The notes below the pieces were generated by a model that did no database searches, was not told where the DNA came from, and saw nothing but the letters and a program-made list of their open reading frames with translations. A stretch of DNA of 64,000 nucleotides from Serinus canaria (lineage: Eukaryota; Chordata; Aves; Passeriformes; Fringillidae), in assembly GCF_022539315.1 (NCBI RefSeq), contig NC_066316.1, positions 60,927,994-60,991,993 on the forward strand. The letters run 5' to 3'. Both the position numbers and the translations under genes were made by a program. Shown here piece after piece: positions 49,058 through 63,428 of this stretch. The number at the start of each line of letters is the position of its first letter. Within the stretch, counting starts at the first letter, position 1.

Positions 49058-52000
49058 CAGGATCAGAATTCACTCTATCACCAAGGAATAGAGCAAACTG
49101 GGAGCCTCACTCTGTCAGTCATTCCACCACAACCTAACATTGTAAAGAGGGTAATGGGAGTCCATATCTTAATTTTGTTTATCAGATGCTTGGTTTTGGG
49201 TACCACTACCAGCCTGGGCATTGGCACAGCCAATGCTGCTGCTCCACAGAACAGCCTCAGATTCCCCATGGGCATATGTTGGCACGTGCCAGGGCAAGTA
49301 CTCCCCTGAGGACATGTCCAAGAGCTTCTGGCCATCCTCTGCTTCCTATAATGCCTTTCTCATCTCCTTCAGGTGCTGTTCAGCTCCTCAGAACACAAAG
49401 TTGAGGATCTCTGAGAATTGCCTGTAGTGAATTGCCTGATCCAGTTCACAGGCCTCTTGTCAAGTCATATACTTAACAAGTAGAGGAAATGTTTCCACAA
49501 CTTTACAGATGCATAAAAAGAGATCTTCAAACCTTAGAGGAAAGTGAGAAGTTGCATGTTTTGTTCTCCAGCTTCCCCCACAGAAAAAGAATGATGTGCA
49601 CAGAAAAAAACCCAACACATTGCTTAGTTTGCACACTTTGACAGCGGGATGGGACAGCTATGGGCATACACTCAGTTTATGTTCTCTCTCATGATGACTG
49701 AACACACAGAGAACAGGAAACTCAGCTCTAATTCATGTAAAAACATACAGCATACAAAATAAACCACTAAAAACTCTCATTCCTTAAATTGTCTAATTTG
49801 AGGCTGTCCAAAAGATGTGGGCAAGTAATCAATTTCTTCATAACTTTACTGGAGTCATGGGACAATGAAACAGATTATTACTATCTGCATTTTGTCATTT
49901 ATATGCTACCTGCATCCCATACCTAAAAAGCCACTGGAAATACTGTTTTACAGCTTTTTCTCACTTAGGTCTTTGATCCTTAGTATTTTTTTCTTCTTTC
50001 TTTTATCTCTCCTTTCATCAACTCTCACCAACAAATCTCTTCTACTTTTTCTTACTGTCTGTTAGAAGCTTTATTGCTAGTAAATTATATTCAGCTTAGT
50101 TTGTGGTGATACTGGACATGCATGTGGAAAAGAAGAAACTGGAAAGGCATGAAAAGCCCAGGCATTACCTGGAATCTTCCCTGCTGGTCCCTCAATGATA
50201 CGGCAGCAAAAAAATCTTTGCTTACAAAGAGATGTGTCCAAGACCTCTTGGATATCATCTGTTTCCAGTAATGCCCTGCCAGGTGATTTCTCACAGGAGG
50301 TTTCATTTTCTGCTTGCAGAGGTGCTTGAAGAGGGCAATTTTTTTCAAGATTAAATTATGGTCCCAAATGAAACCTCTCTTGGAAAACAGTATAATAATT
50401 CCATGGGAGAAGTAGTTGGTTGGTATCCTGAGCATGGATTTTTTTTTCACAGTACTCAGGATTTGTGCATTAATAGGTTGTTAAAGGTTAATTGCACTTC
50501 AGTACTTGTCTTTCCTTAACAGCAGTCTATATTTATACCCTCATTAACTAGGATGTCAGGAGCTTAAGAGAACAGCCTAAATTTCCAAACATTTCTTACA
50601 AAAATAAGTTGTGCAGACCAAAGCTGTCCAATAACTGAGAGTTCCATGAAGATCAGAAAACAAACAAGGCATTCCCATTGAGCAGTGTTTTCAAACAGGT
50701 GGGAGGGCAAGGCCTGTGTATTTGGCTATTTTTGTACTGTAGGAACTGGGAGTACATCCCAGATCCAAAGTTTGGAGCATCTCCATGGGACCATGGATGT
50801 ATCCATCCCCTCCTCCTTCTCTTCTGCCAAACTGGCAATCACTCTGCCACAAAGCCCCGAAATTTATATGCAGCCATGGAGTACTTAGGGAATTAGAGGG
50901 TGGCATTGTGTGGGATGGGGGCCCAATACTCTCCTCTTAAAGGAACACAGCTCTAATTATAAAGCTAGATGTTTTGTCTTATTTACACAGGTATTTCATT
51001 AGGAGCAATTAGCTTGTAGAGTAGTTTCAAAGCTAAATGTATAGGTGAGAGCCAAAATTAGGATCAGAATTTAATATACAGAAAAAGCAACTCTGTAACT
51101 TAGTATATTTATGGATGTAATTCTCCAAGACCACATTTGTTCCTGTACAACTCTGTTCCAATCAATAGAATTACACTGGGGATTAATTCACAATTTAACC
51201 ACATTGAAAATAACTATAATGTCCTATGACTATAATATTTTCATTTTCCATGGGGAGAAATTTGCCAATATGTAATATGGTCTCACGTACCTGATTGCAC
51301 ATTACCTCCAAAATCTGCTAGAGCCTGCAAGAATGGTAAAGCTGAAGAGACCATTCTGTTTAGGTTGGAAAAATGCCAGCTGCATCATTGGCTGAACATC
51401 CAGGCTGCCTTTGAAAGGGATGCACAAAAATCATGTTCAAATAATGTGACATATGTTGATTACCAGATCTTAAAACTTCTTGGTTGTTTCAGGAAATTTC
51501 TTTGTGTGAAGAAAAGGGGGCCGAGTCCTAAAGAGGGCCAGGACAGCTACAGTTCCCAGTGACTTAACTAGGAACTGGAAGTGCAGTTATTGTGACTTTT
51601 GTCTGGCACATGTTTGGAGAAGTTTCTTTAGAACCATTAGAATCAGAGACATATATAGAACTATCACGGCTTGGTCCTAACAGAGGTCTTTAAGACTGTA
51701 TGACCTATTTGTTTTCTGAATTCATGGTCTAGAATGATCAGTAATTCTGTAAAGGATAAAAGTATGAGATAATAAGCTCCTGAAGAAAGGGTAGACCTAT
51801 ATTCCTTTATTTTCATCAGTCTGAGCTTCCCAAGTATCTTAAATTAAAATAAGACACAAAAATATTTTTAAGAACTGGAAAATGTTTATAGTCCCTCACA
51901 TGTTCTTAGGATATTTTAGTTTGTATTTTCACAACACCTCTTAAGAGTATTTTAGTTTGGTTTTCAACTACAATTCGAAGTTCATAGTTTCTTGATTTAA

Positions 52001-55000
52001 AATAGACCTTTGGAATCCAAAGCTTCTCATGTTTTTCATTCAGAATTTTTTTTTCCATACTAACTTTAAAACATTCAGGGCATTGTTTTATATTTTCAGT
52101 TTGTTTCAATTATTGAAAGCGTTGATGGTACGAAGAAAAGAAATAGAAGTAAAGGAATCTCATTAATTAGTTTTCTTGTTCAAAAGTAACTTTTAATGAA
52201 AGTTACACTTTTAGAATCAGTTTTTCAATAAGTAAATGGGACTATCCAGGGAATAATTGCTAATGATAATGAGGGACTATGTTGAAACAGGTGATATTAT
52301 CCTCAGCTTCAAATAATTATGGATATTTTAATGCTAATTATGCAGTGCTAAAAATCTTGTCTCCTGAATTTTTGTACCAGCTCCTGCTGTCTGCTAAAAC
52401 ATCTTCTCTGCCTTTCTTAAATACAGTTTATATGCTACATCTTTACCTCACAGATTTGCTCTCCAGCCAGGTGCCACCACCAGTTTAAGGTTTTCCTCTG
52501 TGGTACAAGCAGCTCTTGGAGCATGCAGACCTAAATGTCATCACATTGCAGCATTTTAGCACGGGGTGATGATATTCTGTTTTGACACAGTGTCATCACG
52601 CTGCATCCCAGAAGGAAGATGTTTTGACACAAAGTGCTAACAAAACATCAAAATGTTACAAATTGCTCTTTAATATTCATGTGTTCTGTGATGCCTGGAG
52701 CATACTAACAGCTAATAGCAAGCCAGAGGACCAGTATATTATGCTGTTAATGTAGTTCTTGAATTTTTACACAAACAAGTTCCTACTAAAAATTGCTGCC
52801 TGGGTGAGGGTGAACACATGTCCTCCATAAGGACTATCAAAGAGGATGTTACAAACTTAGCATCTCAATTTACAGAAAAAAACCCCAAAACCATGAAGCC
52901 ACCCCAAACCTTCTTTCTTGCATCTTTTATTTTGCTTTAACAATGCACAAATTATAATTAACTGATGGTCAGAAATAGCAGCAGGAAAGAAGTACAACCC
53001 TAATCTGAGAGACTGGAAGTAGAAACTATCATAGCTGCCTACATGTGAAAGAAGTAGCCTGTCTAAGAAAAGGACTGAGCTTTCTAAGAAACATCTCAGG
53101 CTTTTGGGGTGTAAGGTACAGTGAGGGGAGGAAAGGTTTCAAGCTGAATAGAGTCAGAAGGAGCCAGCCTGCTCAGGGTCCCAGACCAGACCAATTTTCT
53201 GGTCTGAAATGCACAGTTCAGCATCCTGGATGGGAAAACAGCCAAGGAAGCAGGAAAACTGCAAGAGGTTTGCATGGCAGAGCTGGAAGCAGCAACTTTT
53301 ATCAATTGGTTCACCTAAAGCTGAAGCCCTTACAATTGAAGTTTCTCAATATGCTTCACAGAAGAGATGCAGGCAGTGTTTGTACTGAACCCAGACCTGA
53401 GCTTGTCCTCAATTACCCCTGGCTGCAGCAGCAGCTGGGGCAGAGAAGCTGCAGATTGAGGCTTTTCACCACCCAGGCTGAGAAGAGCAGCAGCATGACA
53501 CTGGGTCAAAGGCAGGATTTGTACAATCAGATGTTCTCCCCACTGCCCAGTCAATTCCTACACAGCACTGGCACAGACAGCTGCACAACAGCCACATTAT
53601 TCATCATGTTTCATTAGGATAATTTTATTTTCATCAATCAGCTAATTTGTCTTAATTTTTTTTTAGCCACAGCAAATTATTTATTTTCAGGCAATTCTAA
53701 TAAACCAGTAAAATAATTACTTTACTTTATAATGGTCAGTGGAGAGCATCACATCTTCCTGACATTTTTAAGGTGTAAAACCCTGGAACTATTGACAGTT
53801 TTGACAGAGACCAATAGTTGTTTTTCAGTTTTCAGAGCTACACTTCTCTTAATGACTTTATATTTGATATTAAAGAGTTTACCAGAAAGGTGACATATTG
53901 AAAAATGACAAATAACTCTGGAGAAATTTTTTATGCAGGGGTATTCCTAAATTCTATAGATTAGCATAAACATGAAATTATCTCTTGTCATCTGCAAATA
54001 TGCAGTGCATGCAAATCCATTTGGCTTTCTGAACTGATTTCTTTGGATCTATCAAGAGATTAAAAGTTACTTACTTAGAAAAATGTGTGTGCAGAACCAG
54101 ACCCTTAATAAAACCTGTGTCTGGACATGCTACTATTTTCACTAGCTGTAACAGTATAGGCTTGCTATCATTATAATATTGAATTACTTTCACTAGTGTC
54201 CATGAAACTTAAGTTTCATCCCTTTCTTTAAGAGGTGACAGCCAAGAAGCGACTCACATATTCTCACAGTCTGAAACAAATATTTTAGTTCAATAATTTA
54301 ACAATATTTTATTTTAAAGGATTATTGTTAATGTAGAGATTTGGTCCTGAGCCCAGTTCTCCAAGGATTAGTCTCTCCAAAACTTCTGGCACATGTTTAA
54401 GTTACATTTGAACATAATTAATGATTGTCATGAGGAATGGCCATAACCAGCAGTCTGTGCAGAACGTGTCCTTCACTGTTATAGGCTGAATCCTTTAATA
54501 GCTCAGCACCTTCATTTCTTATTGACTTCTCTCAGAGCCAAGGTGCTTAGAATAAAAATCGACTGGATGATGACAATTTCACTTTATGCACCTTTCAAGG
54601 TTTAACATTTGTTTTGGTCTCACATTGAATAGTCTGTTGTCATACTGAAACCTGAACTGCTCAGTGAGGATACCTAGTGACATTTCTTATTTTACTTCCA
54701 CATCACCTCAAATCTTGTAAAAACTCTGAAATTACCTTCCCCAAATGAATGGAGTAGGGCACAAGACAGCTTCTCTTTTTAATTTTTTTTTCTTCTACCC
54801 CTGTGAGAAAACCCAAACAAAAACCCCTCACGGTTCATAACTTTAAAGGAGAAAAATTAACCTGATGGCTTTTGTCCAATAAAACGGGGAGCTTCAGCAC
54901 TTTTGTGACTCTGGACCCCTGGGTATTGTACAGCCTTCACATCACTCAGAGGCCCTTGGGAAATGCTCCCTTAAACCTACATGGCCAAGGAGCATGACTG

Positions 55001-57485
55001 GTGTGTGTGTGCACAAGCCTTGGCTTTCGACACCGGGCAGGGTGAGCAGGAGCAGGCACTGCCACCTCGCCCACGTGGGAGCTCCAGTTTGCTCCGCTGT
55101 GATAGCATCCACGCACTCCTAAAACAATTTTGAGCTGTTTCTAGACAAAATCTTCCATTAGCAGGTGATTGGATTTTTATAAAAATGTATGTAAATGGTA
55201 AACACATGCTTTAGGGCTGGGTTCCATAGCAGATGGAAATTATTATAGCACACCATTGATTTACAGAGATGGGTAGGAGAGTTGTTGTCTCTCTCTCTTT
55301 CTCCACTCCTTCATGCTTCCTCAAGCGGCCAAACATCCAGAGTTATCTGCATATGCCCAGCAAGGCTGGCGTGCCTACCACACATGTGCTGGCCATCTGT
55401 ACAGAGCCTGTGCAGGAGCTTCAGCGAGCTGCTCTGGGATTTCCTGGCCAAAGGAATAGGAGCTGTATCTACTTGCACTTGCACCATGTCGAGGGTGTGT
55501 GACCACACATTTGGCCAGTGTGCTGGGAGCTGAGTCCAGCCCCAGAGCACAGCTGACTTCAGCTGCGGGTCTGCCTGTTCATTGTGGGGTGCTCTCCTTT
55601 CAGTTCTAGTCATTCTGTCAGCGCTGGCATTGATCTCCCTTTGACTCACCTTTCAGAGCCCAGACAGACTGGGGAAGTGATTGCCCTCTGCAACTGCAAC
55701 CACGTGAAAGGTCTCTGAGCAAATCCTCTGGCTCACTCAATTATCCCCTCACTGAAGTGATTTGCGCAGCCGTGGGCGGGGAGACCTGAACTCCCAGAGC
55801 ACCACACTCATTTATCAGGTGAAATGAGGCAAAGAAAGAGAGGTCAGTGAGTGTCCATGCTGCTTACAAGCTGCAGAGCCCTCACGCCTGTCATTGCCCA
55901 GATTACTTTAAAACTCATTCCCTTCCCAGCGCACGATCCCCTTTATCAGCCTCTGCTCTCCACTTACTGGCAGGAGGAAGCTTGTTAGCCTTTGTCACCA
56001 CATCCAAGAGAGAGATGGGCACCACTGACAAAAGCCACATCACAGAAAGTAGTACTCATGCTACTGAAACAGTCTTCCTTCATTCTTGGTGCACCATCTG
56101 AGAAACTCCTCAGCCCCCTGACATATTTTGATGGAAATCAATATTGGCAAGAAGATGAATCAGGAACAGATGGAAAAAGATCACTTAAGACTGGCATTTT
56201 GGGTCATCCTTGGATGAGAAATGGCAAAATAACCACATTGCTAAGCAACTTTCAGTGAACAATTTTAGACTGGTTTCCTGTAGAAATGGCTATGCTATCT
56301 GTCTGTTCTTCTCTCTTGTTCCTAATTCCCATTCAGGGAAAAACTGGGGTCTTTAGGAGGAAGATTTCATTCATGGAAGTCCTGTGAGGAGAGATCTGCT
56401 TACAGAGAAAAGATATCTTATAAGTGTCCCAGCTAAATCTGACCTAGATCTGTAGGACAGGAAAATTCATTTATTTTGACATCATATCAATGACGTTTCA
56501 CTATTACAATCAGTCTTAATAAACAAAGTGGGCCTAGCTCAGTTTCAACAAGCAACATTTGTGTAGATTCTGAAGTTTGATAACTCCTGTTTAAAACTTC
56601 ACCACAGAGCTATGGCACAGTTTTCAAGGACTTAGAAACCCAGAATTTGTGCAGACTGTGAGGATACTCCATCCAGCTCAGTACCCTCCTATAATCAAAG
56701 AATTATGAGATACCAGTGAGGAACAAATGGTGAGGACAATATGTGTGCCTTCCTCCAATCTGAGAAGCCTAGATGCCTCTCCTAGAGATAATCTTGATAT
56801 GTACTGGACAGATTATTAATATTCAACTATTGAAAGGTAATTCTCAGCTATCTATCCCATTACTTTTTTCAGGATTTGACACTTGAGTGACTGATGCAGA
56901 GAGATTTCATCAGCTTTCAGGGTCATGAAAAAGTAATTATAATCATATAGACCAAGTTTGGCTTCTCAGCTTTTTCGTTTTGTGTAAGGAGACACCAGTA
57001 GATCTGCTTGTCCTGACAGCAAACCCAGATTTCTTTTGATTTAAGCACAAATGTTATTTTTTTAGTTCTCATCTATCCTTAAGAATAGGCAGGATACTCT
57101 GGCCACAATTTTTCTGCTGTTGTTTACATATGCTTCTACAGGGTGTGCAAGGTATGAGAGAAACTGAATATATACATATGCTTTTGCAGAAAATCTTGGG
57201 CCAGTGGTGACCATGTTCTCCAGCTGAGAAGATGAGTAGGATGCAATGGAATCCCATGGTTAAAAAAAGAAAATGGGAAATATGTGTGCACACTAGCTGT
57301 TTCAGAAGTGATAAAGCAGCTGCCTTTTAAAAAAAGTTGAAATGGACGTTTCTTTAGCAGAAATTCTGGGGTTTCATTCACTGTGGTACTTTAACAGAAT
57401 GCTTTGTGTTTTGCTATCTTTCATTTTCTTGTCTCTGAACTAGAGTTTTCTGCCCTGGTCTGGCATAAAAGCAGTAGCTGTACTT
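49058..57485. other. Unassigned noncoding sequence
   Basis: There is no gene in these 8.4 kb. A 190-codon + frame at 53045-53617 and a 119-codon minus frame at 50091-50450 are unrecognised. A modest GC-rich stretch with several CpGs lies at about 54,880-55,110. A 12-base T-rich block with AAAACCCAAACAAAAACCCC occurs near 54,780-54,830. No repeat family is recognised. Confidence 0.62.
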
Positions 57486-57512
57486 ATATGACCTCTTCCA
57501 CAGAGGTCATAT
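57486..57512. repeat. Short hairpin, 11-bp perfect stem, 5-base loop
   Basis: ATATGACCTCT and AGAGGTCATAT flank the loop TCCAC. The arms carry TGACCT and AGGTCA, the two orientations of the nuclear-receptor half-site, arranged as an everted repeat with a 9-base spacer. A perfect stem of this size is only slightly beyond chance for the window, so function is conjecture. Confidence 0.8.
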
Positions 57513-60500
57513 GGAAGCTGCCCAAGCAACTGGAATTGCAAGGTCAATCCCTAGGAACAGGTTCTAAAAAGGCTCTTACAGCCACTTTCCCACTTCTACT
57601 CATAGAATAAAGAAAACATTTTTAATTATCCTCCATTTCTCCAATTTCTTGTGTGTATGAGGCGTGCAAATAAGTTTACACAGTTTAAATCTCAGGTGTT
57701 ATTTCTGTAGCATTCCTGAGAAGAGATTTTGTCTCTGTGCCACTGGCTGCATTATTAGTTGGCAGAGCAGAGGTCTGAGCACTGCTGATGGTCCCCAGAG
57801 CCATGGTGAGTTTGGCTGCAGCTCTGGAGAGACATGTATGTCTCCTCTGCACTTCAGACATCTGTCTACTGTCTGGTGGGGAAAATGAAAAAGCACAAGG
57901 CTTGAACTTCATACCTTAAATGCATCTGCTTGTCATAGGCAGTATCATATGGGAGAAAATTAAATACAAGATGTAGGATGGTCCAGCTCAGGCTATCACC
58001 TTATGCTGCCCTCAGAAACCATCTAATAAGGCATGTAAAATAATCCAGAGCAAAAGCTTCAACTTCCTTCTGAAACGATGTATTTTGGCGATGATGGAAA
58101 TATGCCAAAGGCTAAGTCTGCACACAGAGAAACATTGAAACCAAAGCAAGTATTTGAAGACCAAACATAAAACTTCCTTTTCCTCTCTGCATAGCTGGTG
58201 GAGTCTCTTCTCCTTTTACATAAAAAAAAAAAATTAGAGAAGATTTGCTGCAGATCAGGTTTTTTTCTCACTTAATATAGATTGAATCTACTTACCTCTT
58301 CATTAAGTAAAATTCTGAAGTCTGTTACTAAGGATAAAACAAGGCTCTGAACCAAATGGAAAACAGTTATCAGCTGCATTTTCTGAACTGGCAGACTCTG
58401 ACAAAACCCTGTACTTTTATGCGTGAGGCAAATACAAGATCTTGCTTTAAGAAGGGTGATGGTTTTCACAGAAATCTTAGAGTGTTAGAACACTCACCCC
58501 ATCGAGTGCTAAATACCTCTGATGAATATGAAATGCAATGTGGTATGCAGATGACAGAGCAGGCGCTTAGAAAGTGCAAAACAAAACAAAAAAATCCTAA
58601 CCCTTGGACAGTGAGATTAAGCAGATAGGATGATGCTATACAGAGCTCCTAAGACACTACATGTGCAGACATGCACTAAATCACAGCCTTTTATAAAGTC
58701 ATGCAGGCTGCCAGTTCAGATCCTTCATCAGCTGCAGTGAACATGATGGACTGTCTGGTGAGTGGGTGCAGTGCCATGCTAATGTTCAGATGGGCATGAA
58801 CATAAACAGGCAGGAGACTGCACAGGAGCTTCAGGACAGGCCCACTCAGGTCACAGGTAAAACAAGAACGAATAAATTTTCATGTTGCTTCTATGGTTTC
58901 CAATTCTTGGCATCAGCATGTGTGATTTGCACACCTCTCTGGGGCTGGACTGTTGTGAAAGATTGCTATAAAACATTTTTTGTGTATGCAGAAGAAAGGA
59001 TCTTTAAAACCCAACTACTGTCAGAGCTTGAGGACAGAGGGCGGAATGATTGGAGAGAAAAAAGTAGGCATGAAATTTCTTCTTATTTCATTAACACAAA
59101 ACCCCTTTGAGTAAGCAGGGGTCTGCATGCCTTCAGTCAGCTCAGTGTTGTCTGCACTAAGCAGGTGTGGACGATGCTTCTTTCACAAAAAACCATCTTG
59201 CAGGCAAACCCTCTTGATGAATGGGGCCTTCTGTGTGGCCACAGTGCGACCAAGTAATTTTCTTTCAGTGGGTAGAGATTATTCTAGTGGCTTTGGCATC
59301 TCAAATTGAAAGCAAGTTGCTTGAGCAGCAATCTGTTTATTTAATCATTTGCCACACAGTATGCATAGCTGTCAGATGACAAAAATCCGCCTTATTCAGT
59401 CAGCCAAAACTATTTTTGCAAATAATTATTTTTTTATCTTGCTTCATCCTTGAGGAATTAAGCCCCCCTTGATACAGGATCTTTGTCTTTCTCATGGTTC
59501 CTCAGATGGAATCCTCTGCAGCTTTGCAGATAAGTTTGTCCTTGTCCATCATTTATATTATTTTAGTTTCAAGGCACCAGGTCAAACTCTGTCCTCACTT
59601 ACTCTCATTTAACCACAGAGGCTTCAGTGTGGCTGCAATCGAGGATGGAATCTGACCCATTGTGTTTGTTTTCAATCGCAATATGCATGACTTAATGTTG
59701 CCTTCTCCTTTATTTTAATCTCCTAGGACAGCCTGAAGAATCAGATGCTGAATCTCAAGAGATTTCTCACCAGTGAAATATTTTAAATATGTCAGGAAAA
59801 ATGTTTTGTCAATTCCAGCTTGTTGATTCCCCCCAGCCGGCTGGCTGGGCAGTCTCAGCCACGAGGCGCTGCCATGCAAACCGGGAGGTCAGAGCTGGGC
59901 ACGGGCAGCCAGGATGGTGGGACCATGTGCTAGAGCAGATTGGAAGGATTCCATGTATTGTTCTAGATGAGGTGTTGGGTCTTCTGAGGGAAGGGGAGGT
60001 TGCATGCCAGCTGTCGCTCAGGACTTCATTTAAACAGCTGAAGAGGAGAAAAGTTGGAGTTGAGGCATGTTCCCCTGTTTCCACCATCCTTGATGAGATT
60101 CTGCCCTGCCTTTTCTACCAAAGGCATCAGAATCGTGGTGCATCCATGAAGATAATGGAGCTGGAGGCTCTGCCTTGCCAACCTCCAGATCTACTGATAC
60201 TTAATGAACGATTCCATGTAGACAAAACACATCCTCCACTAAATGGGCACTTCAGAAATTGCCTCCCATGGAAATCTGATATATTTTTTATTGTTCTTGA
60301 AAATTAAAATTATGATTGACTTTTTATGTGGCTTATCATTACAGTTGAGGCTAAACTGAACCTTTTCTTTCCTTGACAAAACTTATCCAGATCCTACAAA
60401 TAACCTGGAGAGTTTCAATTTATCTCTGACACACCAACTGATTCCCTAAAAATGATGGATTTTCACTCTGTAGATTATTTGCACTACAATGACAAAGGAA

Positions 60501-62915
60501 AGATGCAATGGTGACCAATTAAGAACTTCCTCTTGACTGAGAACAGCTTAGTTAGGCACACATTTGGAAAAAATACTAGGTTTATGTTTATGTGTCGCTG
60601 TGTGGAAGAAAAGCATCATGCTACAGGGGCTATGGGAGGCCACTGAGTTGTTTGATAATTCAGAAAACAAGTGTGTGTCAAACAACAGCAACAAAACTTT
60701 CCCCAAAAGTGCAAGTTCTTCTCTTTGAAACCATGAAATTGTGACCAGAAGCCCTCTGTGTTAACGAGATTTTAATACTAGAAGATGTTTTAAGAAAGTA
60801 AGGCATGACTGTTCCACTAAGGGTTATATTTTCATAGTGCTTCAGGTGCTTGGATCTGCGTATTGCCCTTGCCTTGGATCATAGCCCTACAGACCAAAAC
60901 AATACTATTGGTGCCTTAGTGCAAAATTAACAGGGAAAACAACCAAAGCAAAGGAGCAGACACGGAAAGCAATACACAAAGAGACAAGCGATACAAAGCA
61001 GAACCAAACTTAGACATCAGAGGTCAACCCACAAAATATTGTGAAGGGTAAACATGTAAAAAAGAAGTCTTCCAAGGAAAGTAGTGACAACATGGTTTCT
61101 GAGAAAGCTGCAGGGCTCCCTCATATGGGCTCCTTATGCAATATGTACCCCTTGCTCTCCTACATTTGGCTCTGGCACACATGTGACACACAATACGAAA
61201 GCAGTCAAGAACCATTTTTTTGTTGTTAAAAATTTTAATTCAACTCTAATTTCAATGGAGATTTGTTGTAGAAATTGAGAGGGCTCATTATAGCTTCAAA
61301 TAGATAAAGCAAAAAAAGAAAGCACAACTTTGTTTTGACCTTACTTTTCTGACTCTTACTTTGCTGACTCTTACTTCATTTATCAAGAGAAATGTCTCAG
61401 AGAACTAGAATCTGCAAGACCAACACAAGATCAGAATAACAGAAAGAGAGGAACACACCAAAAAATGTAGGCAGTCAGAAGTGAAACAAGTTTCTTATTG
61501 CAAACCTATACTATTTGCCATAATATTCTATGCACAGGAAAATAAACTTCAGTCAATATAATCAATATTCTGACATTTCCTCCTAAAATGCAAAGCCTGC
61601 CTTAGATCATTAGTGGAAAGAAGTTTTAATAAGCACCTTTAGTAGACAATTGGAGTAAATTTCAGTCTTTGCATTTGCTCCCAAAAATTACAGCACACTA
61701 ATAGTTTCAGGGACTCAAAAGCCACCTTCTCACCAGATAGCTGTTGCAGATTTTCAGCTGTCCTCAACTGGTCCCTGATGACTTCTGCTCAGGTTCATCA
61801 CTGTCACCGTCAACACTGTCAAGGACCCAGATAGAAGCAATGTTCTGATTTCCCAAAGAGAAAACTAGTGAGCAAGCTGGCTGTTTAAGATAGGTCTCTT
61901 GATAAATGTGATGTTATATTCAAAATTAGGCACCCTCCAGAAGGATGCTTATTTATGTAAGCAATTAAGTTATATGGTTCTTCCTTAGGGCAAAGGAGAG
62001 GCTTCTTCCAGTTCCTTCCTTTCATTCGCCATGATTTTTTTAATATGGATCTAGATATTTCCAGCTCCTCCTGGTCTAACTTAAGCTTGAGACTTGTATG
62101 AGTTGCCTCTATGACTGACCTCCCAAAGCCCATTGATTGTCAGAAAGGCTCTCAAAGGTGAATTGCCTCCAGGTGCCCAGGTCTTGGAGCACATCCCAAA
62201 GGCAGACCCTGCCCCTGGTCACTTCTTGCTGACTGGCCTTTATTCAGGAAAGTTTTAGTCCTCATGAGTGAAACAAAACATCCTCAAGGAACCTATGAAT
62301 AAGTCCATTTGCTTCCTGCTTCAAACACTTCTAAAACATTAACCTGAAGCATAAACGTTTCTGCCTTTCATTTCCTCGGGGATGACAGGAGAGAGAGACT
62401 GAGACTGATTGCAAAAGCTGTAGTGCTTGTCTGAAGTTTTTAGCCTGACTCTGGTCAGGCCCCAGGTGACCAGCTAATGAAAATAATTCAAACTTTACCA
62501 AAACAAGAGCCATTTATAATGTGGAAATTCTAGACAGACAGCTCTGCAAAACCCTGGGAACAAACATGGAGATAAATCTTTGCAAGAAAAAACATCCCCA
62601 CCTCACTACTCACAAGGTCAATTTAAAATAGCATTGTGGGGCACAACCCCCACATGTGGCAGAAAATTAGTTAGTATTAGGTCTTTCTTAAATACATCCA
62701 TACCTGTGCTCTTGTTCCTTTGGAGTCATGTGGTATGAGGAAATGTTTGGCTTTAGAAATATTAGGAAGAATTTTGATCCCATGCCTTTTAAGTAGATGG
62801 ATTTTAGGATTATTCTTAAGAACAGTTTCTTTAACTGGAAGTGAAAGAGGAAAAAATGACCCATTGAAATTGGTGCAAAAGCCCTGATTTCAAATAAACA
62901 GAACGCAGCCATGAA
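57513..62915. other. Unassigned noncoding sequence
   Basis: No gene or repeat family is recognised. A run of 12 A lies at 58222-58233. CTGACTCTTACTT is repeated 15 bases apart near 61349. The 172-codon + frame at 59789-60307 lies partly in a GC-rich patch (59,825-60,110) and has no recognisable domain. Confidence 0.62.
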
Positions 62916-63412
62916 ATGAGGCAAAGAACAGTAAGAGAAACATGCACGAAGGAAGAAATCAGCTGGGGCTCTCCACTAACCAAACTGGAAGCCTTCAGAT
63001 GTCAAAAACCTCCCAGAAACAGGAAAAGGAGAATGGATTGCATGTCGTGGCACATAGGCTGTGCAAGCTTGGAGCAAGCCAGCACCAATGAATCCCAGCT
63101 GCAGGTAACCAGTGACAGGGACCCCCAGCATCCTGGGCAAAGTGTGTGCTGGGTTTCTCAGGCTTGGTGGTCAGCTCCTGACCAGCCCTGCCTGACTAAA
63201 GGCCTGTACATCCTGTGTGCCAGGAGAAGCTCCTTAGGAGCCCAGGAACCTGGGATTGGCAGGGACCTCTGGGCCAAGACGGCTGCACATATTAGGGAAA
63301 CGCACGTTACCTCTTGCTGGCTCCGGACCACCCCAAGGGCATCCCCAAAGACCAAGCCAGGGGAAAAATTTGGAATCAGGCTCAAAACTGTTCTGAGACC
63401 ATCCCCCACACC
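62916..63412. other. Unassigned GC-richer block containing the longest open frame
   Basis: The + frame 62916-63506 (196 codons) runs through this block and across the adjacent poly(A). Its product is Arg/Lys/Pro-rich (it contains KPPRNRKRRMD and a Lys run encoded by the poly(A)) and matches no family I recognise. The minus strand is also open over much of it (83 and 70 codons). It could be a decayed retrocopy, a repeat fragment or chance. I do not call a gene. Confidence 0.4.
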
Positions 63413-63428
63413 AAAAAAAAAAAAAAAA
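63413..63428 (+). repeat. Poly(A) run of 16
   Basis: This is an uninterrupted run of 16 A following CCCCCACACC. No target-site duplication was seen between the bases after it (GAAGGGGCTTC) and sequence up to about 62,900. Confidence 0.93.

Noticed and set aside
49186..49427. Possible decayed retrocopy around 49.19-49.43 kb (several short frames open together)
   Set aside because: No parent protein could be recognised in any frame, and there is no poly(A) or flanking duplication.
53045..53617. 190-codon + frame
   Set aside because: There is no recognisable domain. A frame of this length is near chance expectation for the window, and no promoter or splice context can be supported.
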